Below, in pieces: positions 38,600 to 48,141 of a stretch of DNA of 64,000 nt. A program made the position numbers and the translations under genes. The stretch covers positions 992,001-1,056,000 of the forward strand of contig NZ_CP085990.1 of assembly GCF_020736705.1 (NCBI RefSeq). Direction: 5' to 3'. The notes under the pieces are model-generated. The model saw only the letters and a list, made by a program, of their open reading frames with translations. It made no database searches and was not told the DNA's origin. The number at the start of each line of letters is the position of its first letter. Within the stretch, counting starts at the first letter, position 1. This DNA is from Psychrobacter sanguinis (lineage in GTDB: Bacteria; Pseudomonadota; Gammaproteobacteria; Pseudomonadales; Moraxellaceae).

Positions 38600-40534
38600 A
38601 TGGCTAAGACAATTGGTATTGATTTAGGTACAACTAACTCTTGTGTGGCAGTAATGGAAGGTGACAAAGTTAAAGTCATCGAAAATGCTGAAGGCACACG
38701 TACTACCCCTTCTATCATCGCTTATAAAGACGGCGAAATTCTAGTAGGTCAGTCTGCAAAACGTCAGGCAGTGACTAACCCAAACAACACTTTATATGCT
38801 ATTAAGCGTCTAATCGGTCGCCGTTTTGATGACAAAGTGGTTCAAAAAGACATCGGTATGGTGCCTTACAAAATCGTTAAAGCAGATAATGGTGATGCGT
38901 GGGTTGAAGTTAACGGTAAAAAAATGGCACCACCACAGATTTCTGCTGAAATCTTAACAAAAATGAAAAAGACAGCAGAAGACTACTTAGGTGAGAAAGT
39001 AACAGATGCGGTAGTTACCGTACCAGCTTACTTTAACGACTCTCAGCGTCAAGCAACTAAAGATGCGGGTAAAATCGCGGGTCTAAACGTTAAACGTATC
39101 ATCAACGAACCAACCGCTGCTGCTCTTGCTTACGGTATGGATAAGAAAAAAGGCGATAGCACTGTTGCGGTATATGACTTAGGTGGTGGTACTTTTGACG
39201 TATCAATCATTGAAATCGCAGACGTTGATGGCGAACAACAGTTCGAAGTACTATCAACCAACGGTGATACTTTCCTAGGTGGTGAAGACTTTGACTTAGC
39301 TTTAATCGACTTCTTAGTTGAAGAGTTCAAAAAAGAACAAGACTTCAACCTAAAAGGCGACCCATTAGCGATGCAGCGTCTAAAAGAAGCCGCTGAAAAA
39401 GCTAAAATCGAGTTATCAAGCGCTCAAAGCACTGAAGTAAACTTACCTTACATCACTGCTGATGCCTCTGGTCCTAAGCACTTAGTGGTAACTATTAGCC
39501 GCTCTAAACTAGAAGCGTTAACTGAAGAATTGGTAAAACGTACTATCGAACCTTGTAAAGTAGCTCTAGCCGATGCTGGTCTAAAAGCAAGTGAAATAGA
39601 TGACGTTATCCTAGTAGGTGGTCAGACTCGTATGCCATTGGTTCAGAAAACCGTGGAAGAGTTCTTCGGTCAAGAGCCACGTAAAGATGTGAACCCTGAC
39701 GAAGCAGTGGCAGTGGGTGCAGCGATTCAAGGTGCGGTACTTTCAGGTGACAAAACTGACGTACTATTACTTGACGTAACACCATTAACACTGGGTATCG
39801 AAACGATGGGTGGTGTCATGACTCCAATCATCGAGAAAAACACGATGATCCCAACTAAGAAATCTCAAGTGTTCTCAACAGCAGAAGACAATCAGCCAGC
39901 GGTAACCATTCAGGTATACCAAGGTGAGCGTAAAGTTGCTTCACAGAACAAATTGCTAGGTAATTTCAACCTAACGGATATTCCACCAGCACCACGTGGT
40001 ATCCCACAGATCGAAGTAACCTTTGATATCAACGCTGATGGTATCATGAACATCTCAGCGAAAGACAAAGGTACAGGTAAAGAGCAGAGCATCCAAATTA
40101 AAGCGGACTCTGGCTTATCGGATGAAGAAATCGAGCAAATGGTACGTGACGCTGAAGCCAACGCTGCAGAAGATGAGAAGTTCGCAGCCCTTGCGCAAGT
40201 GCGTAACGAAGCAGATGGCCGTATCCACGCTATCCAGAAAGCATTGAAAGATGCTGAAGATAAAGTGACTGCAGATGAAAAATCAGCGGTAGAAACTGCA
40301 ATTAGTGATTTAGAACTAGCGGCTAAAGAAGATGATCATGATGACATCAAAGCTAAGCTTGAAGCATTAGACAACGCATTCTTGCCTGTTAGCCAGAAGA
40401 TTTACTCAGCAGGCCAAGGTGCTGAAGGTGTAGATCCAACGCAAGCAGCTGATAGTGAACAAGCGGACAATGCTGCAGATGACGATGTGGTTGACGCTGA
40501 GTTCACTGAAGTGAATGAAGACGATAAAAAGTAA
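38600..40534 (+). CDS. dnaK: Molecular chaperone DnaK (Hsp70)
   Basis: ATP-driven chaperone working with DnaJ and GrpE. The start at ATG 38600 follows GGAG and matches the family start ([21 protein letters not shown]); a TTG five codons earlier is not used in relatives. About 644 residues. The ATPase domain includes the phosphate loop [15 protein letters not shown] and the adenosine loop [13 protein letters not shown]. The linker [14 protein letters not shown] follows, then the substrate-binding domain, helical lid and an acidic tail ending DDKK. dnaJ is not adjacent; a terminator follows immediately. Confidence 0.98.
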   Translation: MAKTIGIDLGTTNSCVAVMEGDKVKVIENAEGTRTTPSIIAYKDGEILVGQSAKRQAVTNPNNTLYAIKRLIGRRFDDKVVQKDIGMVPYKIVKADNGDAWVEVNGKKMAPPQISAEILTKMKKTAEDYLGEKVTDAVVTVPAYFNDSQRQATKDAGKIAGLNVKRIINEPTAAALAYGMDKKKGDSTVAVYDLGGGTFDVSIIEIADVDGEQQFEVLSTNGDTFLGGEDFDLALIDFLVEEFKKEQDFNLKGDPLAMQRLKEAAEKAKIELSSAQSTEVNLPYITADASGPKHLVVTISRSKLEALTEELVKRTIEPCKVALADAGLKASEIDDVILVGGQTRMPLVQKTVEEFFGQEPRKDVNPDEAVAVGAAIQGAVLSGDKTDVLLLDVTPLTLGIETMGGVMTPIIEKNTMIPTKKSQVFSTAEDNQPAVTIQVYQGERKVASQNKLLGNFNLTDIPPAPRGIPQIEVTFDINADGIMNISAKDKGTGKEQSIQIKADSGLSDEEIEQMVRDAEANAAEDEKFAALAQVRNEADGRIHAIQKALKDAEDKVTADEKSAVETAISDLELAAKEDDHDDIKAKLEALDNAFLPVSQKIYSAGQGAEGVDPTQAADSEQADNAADDDVVDAEFTEVNEDDKK

Positions 40535-40575
40535 TTAGCTTATAAACCTTAATAGGTTTTATCGTTAGCTAACTA

Positions 40576-40605
40576 AAAGACCGTGCTATTAATAGCACGG
40601 TCTTT
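40576..40605. terminator. Intrinsic terminator after dnaK, bidirectional
   Basis: A perfect 15-bp inverted repeat (AAAGACCGTGCTATT and its complement), followed by T-runs. It lies between dnaK and the convergent bioF. Confidence 0.88.
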
Positions 40606-40711
40606 TTTTATTTAGCCGTTTTATTCAGCAGATAGCTTAAAACCATATATAGCTTAAAATCATATAGGGTATAAAAAGCTAATAACGTCAGGATGAGATT
40701 AATAATAGGAT

Positions 40712-41935
40712 TTATAACTGCTTAATAAGATGGGTACAATCGTCATGGGTTAATTTTGCGTTCATTACTATTCTGATACGAGCGGTATTGATTGGAACGG
40801 TAGGAGGTCGAATAGGAAGCGCGTAAAAACCTGCTTTTTGTAAAGCCTGAGCTTTCTTCACAGCACTGGCATTGTCGCCTAATATATAAGGAATGATAGG
40901 CGATTGATAATCGTCGCTTGAGTCAGCATCTATGGCGTTAGATACCCGTATTGAAAGCTCGCTAAGGTGGCTGCGTAAATAGTGTAGTGAGGGCATCTCT
41001 GCTAACACAAATCTGGTCCAACACTGGGTAATGGGTGGTAGAGCAGTACTAAAAATAAAAGAGCGCATTTGGTTGATTAACCACTGTTTAATCTGCTCAT
41101 CACAAATTATATAAGCCCCCATAGAAGCAAACGCTTTACCAAAGGTACCCACCACATAGTCTATATCCGCTAAAGTTTGTGTCTCCTCAGCCAGGCCCAG
41201 TCCATTACGACCTAATACTCCTACAGCGTGAGCCTCATCGACATACAATTCAATTCGAGAATCAGCGGCTTTAAGAGCCACAAGGGCTTTTAAATCTGCT
41301 CGATCGCCATCCATACTAAAAATGCTTTCTGTGACAATAATAATGCGTTCTATGCTGTCATCTGCCTGCTCAATTAAAGAAGCCAAGCGGGTTAAGTCGT
41401 TATGGCGATAGCGTTGATAAGTACAGTGTTTGCTGTTCTTACTGCTGATAAGACGTACCCCATCTATCAGGCTGGCGTGAATGAGAGTGTCTGTCAAAAT
41501 TAAAGTATTCAACGGCAGCTTAGCCAATGCCGGTAAAATACCAATATTGGCATGGTAGCCACTGTTCATTACCAATACTGATTTGGTAGAAGTTACCTTT
41601 TGTTGCTCAGATAAGGCAAGTCTATACCAGTTTAATAGCTCTGCTTCTAATAAGGGAAGCTGTTCATGGTTGCCTGTTAATAGACGAGAAGAAGTTGATC
41701 CCATCTTCGGTAATAAAGATTCGGGCATCTCTTGTAAATAACTTAAGAACTGCGATTGCAGCTTTGTATCACTGCCTATTCCCAAATAATCGTTACTTGA
41801 AATATTAAGTAATGAGCTGTCATTTAAAACAATGCATCGATTTTGATGTTTAATGTTGGGCAGTTGTCGATATTGGTCTTTTGATTTGAGGGTTTCTAAT
41901 AGTTCAGTGACGCTTGACTGTGTGGGTCCGTTCAT
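40712..41935 (-). CDS. bioF: 8-amino-7-oxononanoate synthase-like enzyme (BioF)
   Basis: PLP alpha-oxoamine synthase that condenses pimeloyl-thioester with L-alanine in biotin synthesis. It is about 407 residues from the ATG at 41935, chosen because an AAGGG ribosome binding site precedes it; a GTG two codons upstream is weaker. The family block DYLGIGSDTKL is visible, as are GSTSSRLLTGNHEQLPLLEAEL and VDEAHAVGVLGRNGLGL. The Schiff-base lysine is in GTFGKAFASMGAYI. Other oxoamine synthases (KBL, HemA, SPT) are alternatives, but the size and RLLTGNH fit BioF best. No other bio genes are in the window. Confidence 0.85.
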   Translation of the reverse strand: MNGPTQSSVTELLETLKSKDQYRQLPNIKHQNRCIVLNDSSLLNISSNDYLGIGSDTKLQSQFLSYLQEMPESLLPKMGSTSSRLLTGNHEQLPLLEAELLNWYRLALSEQQKVTSTKSVLVMNSGYHANIGILPALAKLPLNTLILTDTLIHASLIDGVRLISSKNSKHCTYQRYRHNDLTRLASLIEQADDSIERIIIVTESIFSMDGDRADLKALVALKAADSRIELYVDEAHAVGVLGRNGLGLAEETQTLADIDYVVGTFGKAFASMGAYIICDEQIKQWLINQMRSFIFSTALPPITQCWTRFVLAEMPSLHYLRSHLSELSIRVSNAIDADSSDDYQSPIIPYILGDNASAVKKAQALQKAGFYALPIRPPTVPINTARIRIVMNAKLTHDDCTHLIKQL

Positions 41936-42318
41936 AAACACTTGCCCTTGTTAAATTTAATTTTGTTTTAAATAGCTGTTATGCAGAAAATATTACGGAA
42001 AATTTTGGGATGAGAGTCAAATTTGGTGGGTAGGGCTATCTGATAATGTATAGCGAATATTTCATTAATCGGTATATGTAACAAATATTTTCATAAATCG
42101 GCTTTTGTAACTATACGCATAAAAAACAAGGGTAAAAAATAACTTCTGACCTATTAAACACTGACAGAGTATTAAAGCAACCTTGGTTATTATGGATACA
42201 TCAACAACAAGCAAGACCTTTTAAGAAAATGGCTTCTTTACTTAACTTAGTAAATATCGTTTTACTTAATTGGATTTAACTTACTCTTGCATCGTTCAAA
42301 ATTAATTAGGAGATAAAA
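41936..42318. other. Upstream region of the first beta-barrel gene
   Basis: About 380 AT-rich bases between divergent bioF and the first outer-membrane gene. It shares a weak version (about 42130-42210) of the block repeated upstream of the other two paralogues. No gene was recognised. Confidence 0.4.
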
Positions 42319-42885
42319 ATGAAAACTTTACAAAAAACTCTACTTGCTCTAGCTGCTGGTTCATTAATGACTGTAGGCGCACAAGCTGCTGTGAACTATG
42401 GCAACACTATGACCGCTCAGCCATACATTGGTGCTAAAGTAGGCCAGTATGACCTTGATGGTGCCAAAGATACAGGTACTGCTTATGGTGTTTATGGTGG
42501 TGCTAAATTTACTCCAAACTTTGGTCTTGAAGCTGAATACCTAACCACAAGTGATGAAGACTTCAATAATGTAACTGAATATTCAGCAGATACTTATGGT
42601 TTATATGCGACTGCTGACTATGCTTTCCCTAACACTGGCGGTTTATATGGTAAAGGTCGTTTAGGTGTGGCTAAAAACGAAGTAGATTTAGAATCTAAAT
42701 CTAATACGGTTAAAGTGTCTTCAGACTATTCTGACACCGGTGTAGCAGGTGGTTTAGGTCTAGGTTATAACATTGCCCCTAATGCCTCTGTAGAAGCCAT
42801 GTACAACTGGTATCCAACAGTTGAAATCGGCAACACAGACTATGATGCTTCTGGTGTATCACTAGGTGCTCACTTTAAGTTCTAA
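42319..42885 (+). CDS. Outer-membrane beta-barrel protein, paralogue 1
   Basis: Predicted small outer-membrane beta-barrel of the OMP_b-brl type, 188 residues. A signal peptide (MKTLQKTLLALAAGSLMTVGAQA) is cut near residue 23. Alternating Tyr/Gly-rich strands follow (YIGAKVGQYDL, YGVYGGAKFTPNFGLEAEY, GLGLGYNIAPNASVEAMYNWY), ending in the terminal phenylalanine (HFKF) recognised by the barrel-assembly machinery. It is the first of three tandem paralogues of about 60-80% apparent identity. It has its own ribosome binding site (AGGAG) and a terminator with a stable TTCG loop. The function is unknown; structural or adhesion/porin-like roles are possible. Confidence 0.85.
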   Translation: MKTLQKTLLALAAGSLMTVGAQAAVNYGNTMTAQPYIGAKVGQYDLDGAKDTGTAYGVYGGAKFTPNFGLEAEYLTTSDEDFNNVTEYSADTYGLYATADYAFPNTGGLYGKGRLGVAKNEVDLESKSNTVKVSSDYSDTGVAGGLGLGYNIAPNASVEAMYNWYPTVEIGNTDYDASGVSLGAHFKF

Positions 42886-42930
42886 TTTTAAACAACTTAA
42901 AATCTAGCATAACCTCTTTTAGAGATATAG

Positions 42931-42957
42931 AAAACGATCGCTTCGGCGGTCGTTTTT
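42931..42957 (+). terminator. Intrinsic terminator with TTCG tetraloop (paralogue 1)
   Basis: AAAACGATCGC pairs with GCGGTCGTTTT (one G-T pair), loop TTCG, then a T-run. Virtually the same element follows the other two paralogues. Confidence 0.9.
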
Positions 42958-43075
42958 TTATGGCTTAATGCAAAGCTATTAATTTTATTGCTAGAAGATA
43001 CTAACCTCTTGTTTCTATTAATAATATTTTATTGCAAAAAGTAACAAGTGACCTATCAAACACCTACATATCAAA

Positions 43076-43123
43076 TGAAATATTTTGTTACTATTAATAC
43101 ATGGATAACAAGCGAGGATATTG
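43076..43123 (+). repeat. Conserved upstream block, copy A (promoter region of paralogue 2)
   Basis: A 48-base block from TGAAATATTTTGTTACTATT through ATGGATAACAAGC. It matches copy B (44016-44063) with about five differences and sits at an equal distance (about 70 bases) from the next start codon. It probably contains the promoter. Confidence 0.75.
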
Positions 43124-43192
43124 AGGGTATTAAAGCTATCAATAAACTATCACCTTACTTGGTATCACCTTTATATAAATAGGAGAACTATA

Positions 43193-43768
43193 ATGAAAAT
43201 TTTACAAAAAACTCTACTTGCTTTAGCTGCTGGCTCAATGATGACTGTTGGTGCTCAAGCTGCTGTAAACTATGGCATGACTGCACAACCTTATATCGGT
43301 GCTAAAATTGGTCAATATGACATAGACGGCGCTAAAGATGAGGCAACTTCATATGGTATCTATGGTGGTGCTAAATTCACACCAAACTTCGGTATTGAAG
43401 CTGAATACATGACTACTAGTGATGAAGATTTCACTACCGGTGTTGCAGATAAATCTGAATACAGTGCAGATGTATATGGCTTATATGGTACATATGACTA
43501 TACTTTCCCAGGTTCACAAATGTATGCCAAAGGTCGTTTAGGTATCGCTAAAAACGAAATAGACCTAAGTTCTAAAAACGTTGCTAAAGTAAACAATGGT
43601 AGCTATTCAGATACTGGTATTGCTGGTGGTCTAGGTCTAGGTCTAAACCTTGCTCCTAACGCTGCAGTAGAACTGGCTTATGACTGGTATCCAAAAATTG
43701 AAAACGTTGGTAACAAAGGCGACTTGGATGCTTCTGGTATCACTTTAGGTGCTAACTTCAAATTCTAA
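43193..43768 (+). CDS. Outer-membrane beta-barrel protein, paralogue 2
   Basis: A 191-residue relative of the preceding gene with the same signal peptide (MKILQKTLLALAAGSMMTVGAQA), beta-barrel pattern and terminal phenylalanine (ANFKF). The start at 43193 follows AGGAG; the frame can be read 24 codons further upstream, but those residues do not fit a signal peptide. Differences from paralogue 1 cluster in predicted surface loops (residues around 80-95 and 125-145), as expected for outer-membrane proteins. It is closer to paralogue 3 than to paralogue 1 (shared TYDY/FPGSQMYAKGRLG and GLNLAPNAAVE). Confidence 0.85.
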   Translation: MKILQKTLLALAAGSMMTVGAQAAVNYGMTAQPYIGAKIGQYDIDGAKDEATSYGIYGGAKFTPNFGIEAEYMTTSDEDFTTGVADKSEYSADVYGLYGTYDYTFPGSQMYAKGRLGIAKNEIDLSSKNVAKVNNGSYSDTGIAGGLGLGLNLAPNAAVELAYDWYPKIENVGNKGDLDASGITLGANFKF

Positions 43769-43826
43769 TTTGAGTTAATTACTTAGTTAAATTTTCTAAA
43801 ATACTGACTGTCTTAAAATGACACGA

Positions 43827-43852
43827 AAAACGATCGCTTCAGCGGTCGTTTT
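43827..43852 (+). terminator. Intrinsic terminator (paralogue 2)
   Basis: The same stem as after paralogue 1 but with a TTCA loop in place of TTCG. Followed by a T-run. Confidence 0.9.
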
Positions 43853-44015
43853 TTTGCGTTTCGATACTAATATCGGCCAAAGATAAATTCCCACCTTATC
43901 TAAAAAAAATTAGTACTTAGGTTTCGAAAATGATGAGTCGCTAAGTGTTTGTTTCCACTAGAAATAAGTTGTTTCAAAAAGTAACAACTTAGTCCTCAAA
44001 AGACCACAATATCTT

Positions 44016-44063
44016 TGAAATATTTTGTTACTATTATGACATGGATAACAAGCAAGGGTATTG
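44016..44063 (+). repeat. Conserved upstream block, copy B (promoter region of paralogue 3)
   Basis: Matches 43076-43123 base for base except about five positions. Both blocks are preceded by a shared TCAAAAAGTAACAA or GCAAAAAGTAACAA element about 40 bases upstream. Confidence 0.75.
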
Positions 44064-44129
44064 AAGATAGTCATATGGACAAACCACACCCTTACTTGTC
44101 ATCACCTTTATACTTATAGGAGAACGACC

Positions 44130-44687
44130 ATGAAAACTTTACAGAAAACTCTACTTGCTTTAGCTGCTGGTTCAATGATGACTGTTGGTGCTCAAGCTGC
44201 GGTTAATTATGCATCACCTGCACAGCCATATATTGGTGCTAAAATCGGTCAATATGACTTAGATGATGCTAAAGACTCAGCAACTTCATACGGTGTTTAT
44301 GGTGGTGCTAAATTCACGCCAAACTTCGGTCTTGAAGCTGAATACATGACGACTAGCGATGAAGATTTTAACGCTGCTAATGAATATAGTGCAGACGTTT
44401 ATGGCTTATATGGTACTTACGACTATAACTTCCCAGGCTCACAAATGTATGCTAAAGGTCGTTTAGGTGTGGCTAAGAACAAAGTAGAATATGATTCAAA
44501 AGTGACAAATGTAGCAGATTACAGCAAATCTAAAACGTCAATCGCGGGTGGCTTAGGTCTAGGTCTAAACCTTGCTCCTAATGCTGCAGTAGAAGTGGCT
44601 TATGACTGGTACCCACAAGTTGAAAACAGAGTAGGTGATGATTTAGACGCGAATGGTATCACTCTAGGTGCTAAATTCAAGTTCTAA
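44130..44687 (+). CDS. Outer-membrane beta-barrel protein, paralogue 3
   Basis: A 185-residue third copy with signal peptide MKTLQKTLLALAAGSMMTVGAQA and terminal phenylalanine (AKFKF). The start at 44130 follows AGGAG; the upstream in-frame extension of 23 codons is not signal-like. The barrel strands are nearly the same as in paralogue 2, while the loop at about residues 118-135 is distinct and lysine-rich. Conserved upstream block, gene and terminator repeat as a unit of about 940 bases, so this looks like tandem duplication followed by loop divergence. Confidence 0.85.
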   Translation: MKTLQKTLLALAAGSMMTVGAQAAVNYASPAQPYIGAKIGQYDLDDAKDSATSYGVYGGAKFTPNFGLEAEYMTTSDEDFNAANEYSADVYGLYGTYDYNFPGSQMYAKGRLGVAKNKVEYDSKVTNVADYSKSKTSIAGGLGLGLNLAPNAAVEVAYDWYPQVENRVGDDLDANGITLGAKFKF

Positions 44688-44728
44688 TTGAACCAAGTCT
44701 AAAGCTTTTGCTCTATCTAGTCTCAACA

Positions 44729-44754
44729 AAAACGATCGCTTCGGCGGTCGTTTT
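44729..44754 (+). terminator. Intrinsic terminator with TTCG tetraloop (paralogue 3)
   Basis: AAAACGATCGC, loop TTCG, GCGGTCGTTTT, then a T-run. The stem is unchanged from the first two copies. Confidence 0.9.
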
Positions 44755-44870
44755 TTTATGCTTAATGGTTTAAAAATATAGCATCACTGATAGCCATTAT
44801 GATAAGCCTACGTGACAGCGTCAAAAGTGCTAAGATAAATAACGCTAAAAAAATAATTAAGGATGAGATT

Positions 44871-45347
44871 ATGTTTGTATTTGAGCCGTGGCACTGGCTG
44901 GTACTTGGAGGGCTACTGATTATTTCAGAGATGTTTTTAACCACCTTTGCGACCTTATGGTTCGGTATCGCAGCAGTGATTATCGCGTTATTGAGCTGGT
45001 TATTTCCCTTGTCACAATTTTTTCAAATCACATTGTGGTTAATACTCTCTATAGTGATGGCGGTCGTATGGTTTAAGTACGTGCAGCCTTTATCTGTTGA
45101 TCGCACTAAAGCTGGACTGGGTGGCAGTGTCATCATAGGCGAGAAAGGAATGATAACCGTGGAACCAACATTCGATAGAGTGGGTACAGTACGTTTTAGT
45201 GTTCCTATTGTTGGTGCTACTGAATGGAAATGCCGCACTCGAGGTGAAGTAGTTGAAGTGGGGCAAAGGGTAGTTGTAGTCGATGTTGTTGGTAATGAAT
45301 TGATCGTGGTACCTGCCCAGACTATGGCTCATATTAATCATCGATAA
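44871..45347 (+). CDS. NfeD family membrane protein (YbbJ-like)
   Basis: Short-type NfeD protein of about 158 residues. Two to three hydrophobic segments fill the first 65 residues (WHWLVLGGLLIISEMFLTTFATLWFGIAA and a second helix pair). A carboxyl OB-fold follows, starting GGSVIIGEKGMITVEP and containing the ATEWKCRTRGEVVEVGQRVVVV strand pattern. The start at 44871 follows AAGGA; upstream in-frame codons to 44799 are not part of the family. NfeD proteins pair with SPFH proteins in membranes, and the next gene is exactly such a partner, 116 bases downstream, as in E. coli ybbJ-qmcA. Confidence 0.88.
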   Translation: MFVFEPWHWLVLGGLLIISEMFLTTFATLWFGIAAVIIALLSWLFPLSQFFQITLWLILSIVMAVVWFKYVQPLSVDRTKAGLGGSVIIGEKGMITVEPTFDRVGTVRFSVPIVGATEWKCRTRGEVVEVGQRVVVVDVVGNELIVVPAQTMAHINHR

Positions 45348-45463
45348 TAGGTAGTCAGTACAGGTCAGTAAAAAATTCAAAAAAATTTGAAAAACAGAAA
45401 ACTTAAACAAAGCCCTATCAATATGGGAAACTAAATAAGTGTTTAAAAAAAGGGAGTGTATAG

Positions 45464-46324
45464 ATGGGAAGCTTTAGTATAGTCATGCTAGTGATGGTGG
45501 CACTGGTGGTATTCACCGTCTTTAAAGGGGTTAGAATTGTACCGCAAGGATACAAGTGGATTGTGCAGCGTTTAGGTAAATACCATCAAACCTTGGAGCC
45601 GGGATTAAACCTTATTATCCCTTACGTAGACAATGTGGCTTATAAACTGACCACAAAAGACATCGTGTTAGACATTCCGTCTCAAGAAGTTATTACCCGT
45701 GATAACGTGGTGATCATTGCCAACGCTGTCGCTTATATCAGTATCGTTCAGCCTGAAAAAGCAGTATACGGTATTGAAGATTACGAGCATGGTATTCGCA
45801 ATCTAGTACAAACCTCATTACGCTCTATTATCGGTGAAATGGACTTGGACAGTGCGTTGTCTAGTCGCGACCATATTAAAGCTTTATTAAAAGAGGCCAT
45901 CTCTGAAGATATCGCTGACTGGGGTATTACCTTGAAGACCGTCGAAATTCAAGATATTAATCCATCAGACACCATGCAGACTGCTATGGAAGAGCAAGCT
46001 GCGGCTGAACGCCAGCGCCGTGCGACAGTGACCCGTGCTGATGGTCAAAAGCAAGCCGCTATTTTAGAAGCTGATGGCCGCTTAGAAGCTTCTCGCCGTG
46101 ATGCTGAAGCTCAAGTCGTCTTAGCTAAGGGCTCAGAAGAGTCGATTCGATTAATTACCCAAGCCATGGGTAAAGAGGAGATGCCAGTAGTTTATCTTCT
46201 TGGCGAACAGTACATCAAAGCAATGCGTGAGCTAGCAGAATCCGACAATGCCAAGATGGTGGTATTACCTGCTGATATTTTAAGTACAGTCAAAGGAATG
46301 GTAGGCGATAAATTTAAGCAGTAA
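45464..46324 (+). CDS. qmcA: SPFH/stomatin family protein (QmcA-like)
   Basis: Membrane-anchored SPFH (band 7) protein of 286 residues. One amino-terminal helix (IVMLVMVALVVFTVFKGVRIV) is followed by the stomatin core (GLNLIIPYVDNVAYKLTTKDIVLDIPSQEVITRDNV, AEAQVVLAKGSEESI). A coiled-coil stretch rich in Ala/Glu/Arg spans about residues 165-215 (EEQAAAERQRRATVTRADGQKQAAILEADGR). Such proteins form large membrane rings with roles in quality control with FtsH and in microdomain organisation. The gene is coupled by position to the NfeD-like gene. Confidence 0.9.
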   Translation: MGSFSIVMLVMVALVVFTVFKGVRIVPQGYKWIVQRLGKYHQTLEPGLNLIIPYVDNVAYKLTTKDIVLDIPSQEVITRDNVVIIANAVAYISIVQPEKAVYGIEDYEHGIRNLVQTSLRSIIGEMDLDSALSSRDHIKALLKEAISEDIADWGITLKTVEIQDINPSDTMQTAMEEQAAAERQRRATVTRADGQKQAAILEADGRLEASRRDAEAQVVLAKGSEESIRLITQAMGKEEMPVVYLLGEQYIKAMRELAESDNAKMVVLPADILSTVKGMVGDKFKQ

Positions 46325-46413
46325 AATAACTGATCTTAACTTTATTTAATTAGCTCATCTTATTCTAAGATCATGCTACCTCACCTTTATCTGATTTAAA
46401 GTCTCTTAGTACG

Positions 46414-46451
46414 CCTTAGTGATAAGGTCTGTTACTAAGGGGCTATTTTTT
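46414..46451 (+). terminator. Possible intrinsic terminator after qmcA
   Basis: CCTTAGT pairs with ACTAAGG around a 13-base loop, then GGCTA and seven T. The gap between stem and T-run makes it weaker than the others. Confidence 0.5.
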
Positions 46452-46583
46452 TAGCTGTAGTTGCAGGGCATTATAGAAGCTCTAAAAACTATACCTATCT
46501 AACATAACAAATAGCGTTAAATAAATGACGTTAAAAACCTATTATTAGAAAAATATCATTAAGAAAATTATTAGGAACACACC

Positions 46584-47972
46584 ATGACCAGCATCCCTAC
46601 CAACTTTAATAGCCCTTTATCAAATGACTTAAATCCAATTACTCAAGGCACCGCTTTGCCTTATGATATCCTCAATGAGCAATTTCAAAATGCCGCTTAT
46701 CCCGAGACTAAATTACAGATTCGTGGTGGTGGCTTCGGTTCCGATGCAGCAGCACACCCAACCAATCCCAATCAATTCTATGCGTTAACCGATAGAGGGC
46801 CAAACTCAGACTTTAAGGGTAGCTTAGGAGAGGGGAAACAGTTTCTGGTCCCTGATTATAGCCCTAAAATAGGTCTTTTCGAGGTAAAAGCAGATGGCCA
46901 AATTCGTAAGATCAAAGAGATTGTCTTAAAGGACAGAAACGGGCAGCCAGTCAGTGGTTTGCCCAACCCCAAAGCCCTAGGTGGAACCAATGAGATTCCT
47001 TATGATATCTCAGGGAATCCAATGACGATTGACCCAAGTAAACCCTACGATCCCCAAACCAATCCGGTAAAAACAGATCTTAACGGATTAGACCCTGAGG
47101 GCTTAGCGGCACTAGAGGATGGTAGCTTTTGGATCAGTGATGAGTATGGGCCACATCTGGTACATTATGATGCCCAAGGGATAGAGATTGAGCGTATTAA
47201 TCCTTTTACTCAGGACAGCCGTAACAACGTGATAATTGAAGGTCGTCCTTTATTATTACCGGCCGAATTTGCCAAACGTCGTACCAATCGGGGTATGGAA
47301 TCTTTGACCATTACCCCAGATCAAAACACTTTGGTCGGCGTTATGGAGTCTTCTATAGACAATCCTGATAAATCAGGTCGACTGTCCACTTTGACCCGTA
47401 TGGTAATGATTAATCTGAAAAACGGGGTGATTAAACAGTACCTTTGTCGTTTAGACGCCAAGGAACATGTTAATTCTGCCATTGCTGCGTTAAGTGAGCA
47501 TGAGTTCTATGTCGCAGAACATGACCGCCAGTTTCCTTTACAACAGTCAACAGCCAAGAAACTTATCTATAAATTTGACATCTCGCAAGCCACGGATATT
47601 AATAACCTTCAGGCTCTATCAGATAACTCTAACGATGAGCGTATCCATTGTGACAGTGAGTTAGGTCTATTAATTAATGGGCAAACGTTGGAGCAGTGGA
47701 TCGCACAAGATGAGTGTCACTGGGACACCTTGGTGGAGTTAGGCATTCATCCTGTCCAAAAAACTTTGGCTGTCGATATCCTACAGGCTATTGATTACCC
47801 ACACGATAAGCTTGAAGGTATTTGGCTACGTCAGGATGGGTCAATTGGTCTATTAAATGATGATGATTTTGCGATGAATGATTCGGACAAAGGGGTAGAG
47901 CATAAGTATTTGGATGCCAAAAAAACCATTATAGATGGCAACCGACTATATGTGGTTTATCCCAAGGTATAA
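46584..47972 (+). CDS. Esterase-like activity of phytase family protein
   Basis: Protein of 462 residues with the phytase-like/esterase-like six-bladed beta-propeller domain: FYALTDRGPNSDFKG near residues 68-82, GLDPEGLAALEDGSFWISDEYGPHLVHYD near 170-200, NRGMESLTITPD and KLEGIWLRQDGSIGLLNDDDF near the end. These are the family's calcium/phosphate-type acidic blocks. Relatives are usually exported, yet this one starts MTSIPTNFNSPL without a signal peptide; an AGGA ribosome binding site supports the start. Cytoplasmic location, or export by an unknown route, is possible. The substrate is not evident. Confidence 0.82.
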   Translation: MTSIPTNFNSPLSNDLNPITQGTALPYDILNEQFQNAAYPETKLQIRGGGFGSDAAAHPTNPNQFYALTDRGPNSDFKGSLGEGKQFLVPDYSPKIGLFEVKADGQIRKIKEIVLKDRNGQPVSGLPNPKALGGTNEIPYDISGNPMTIDPSKPYDPQTNPVKTDLNGLDPEGLAALEDGSFWISDEYGPHLVHYDAQGIEIERINPFTQDSRNNVIIEGRPLLLPAEFAKRRTNRGMESLTITPDQNTLVGVMESSIDNPDKSGRLSTLTRMVMINLKNGVIKQYLCRLDAKEHVNSAIAALSEHEFYVAEHDRQFPLQQSTAKKLIYKFDISQATDINNLQALSDNSNDERIHCDSELGLLINGQTLEQWIAQDECHWDTLVELGIHPVQKTLAVDILQAIDYPHDKLEGIWLRQDGSIGLLNDDDFAMNDSDKGVEHKYLDAKKTIIDGNRLYVVYPKV

Positions 47973-48141
47973 CAGATAGTATCGAGTTTCACAGAGACTA
48001 CTAGCTCTGAAGTACATTAAGATTCACTTACATGTTCACGCCTATTTATAACATAGTTCGCATTTTACAACAGGCTGCTTATTGATAGATTAAAGGGGTA
48101 GCTAAATTGATAATAATAATATGAATAAATAGGAGACTATC

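Noticed and set aside
44762..44944. Minus-strand 60-codon frame overlapping the nfeD start
   Set aside because: Overlaps a well-supported gene and lacks a ribosome binding site.
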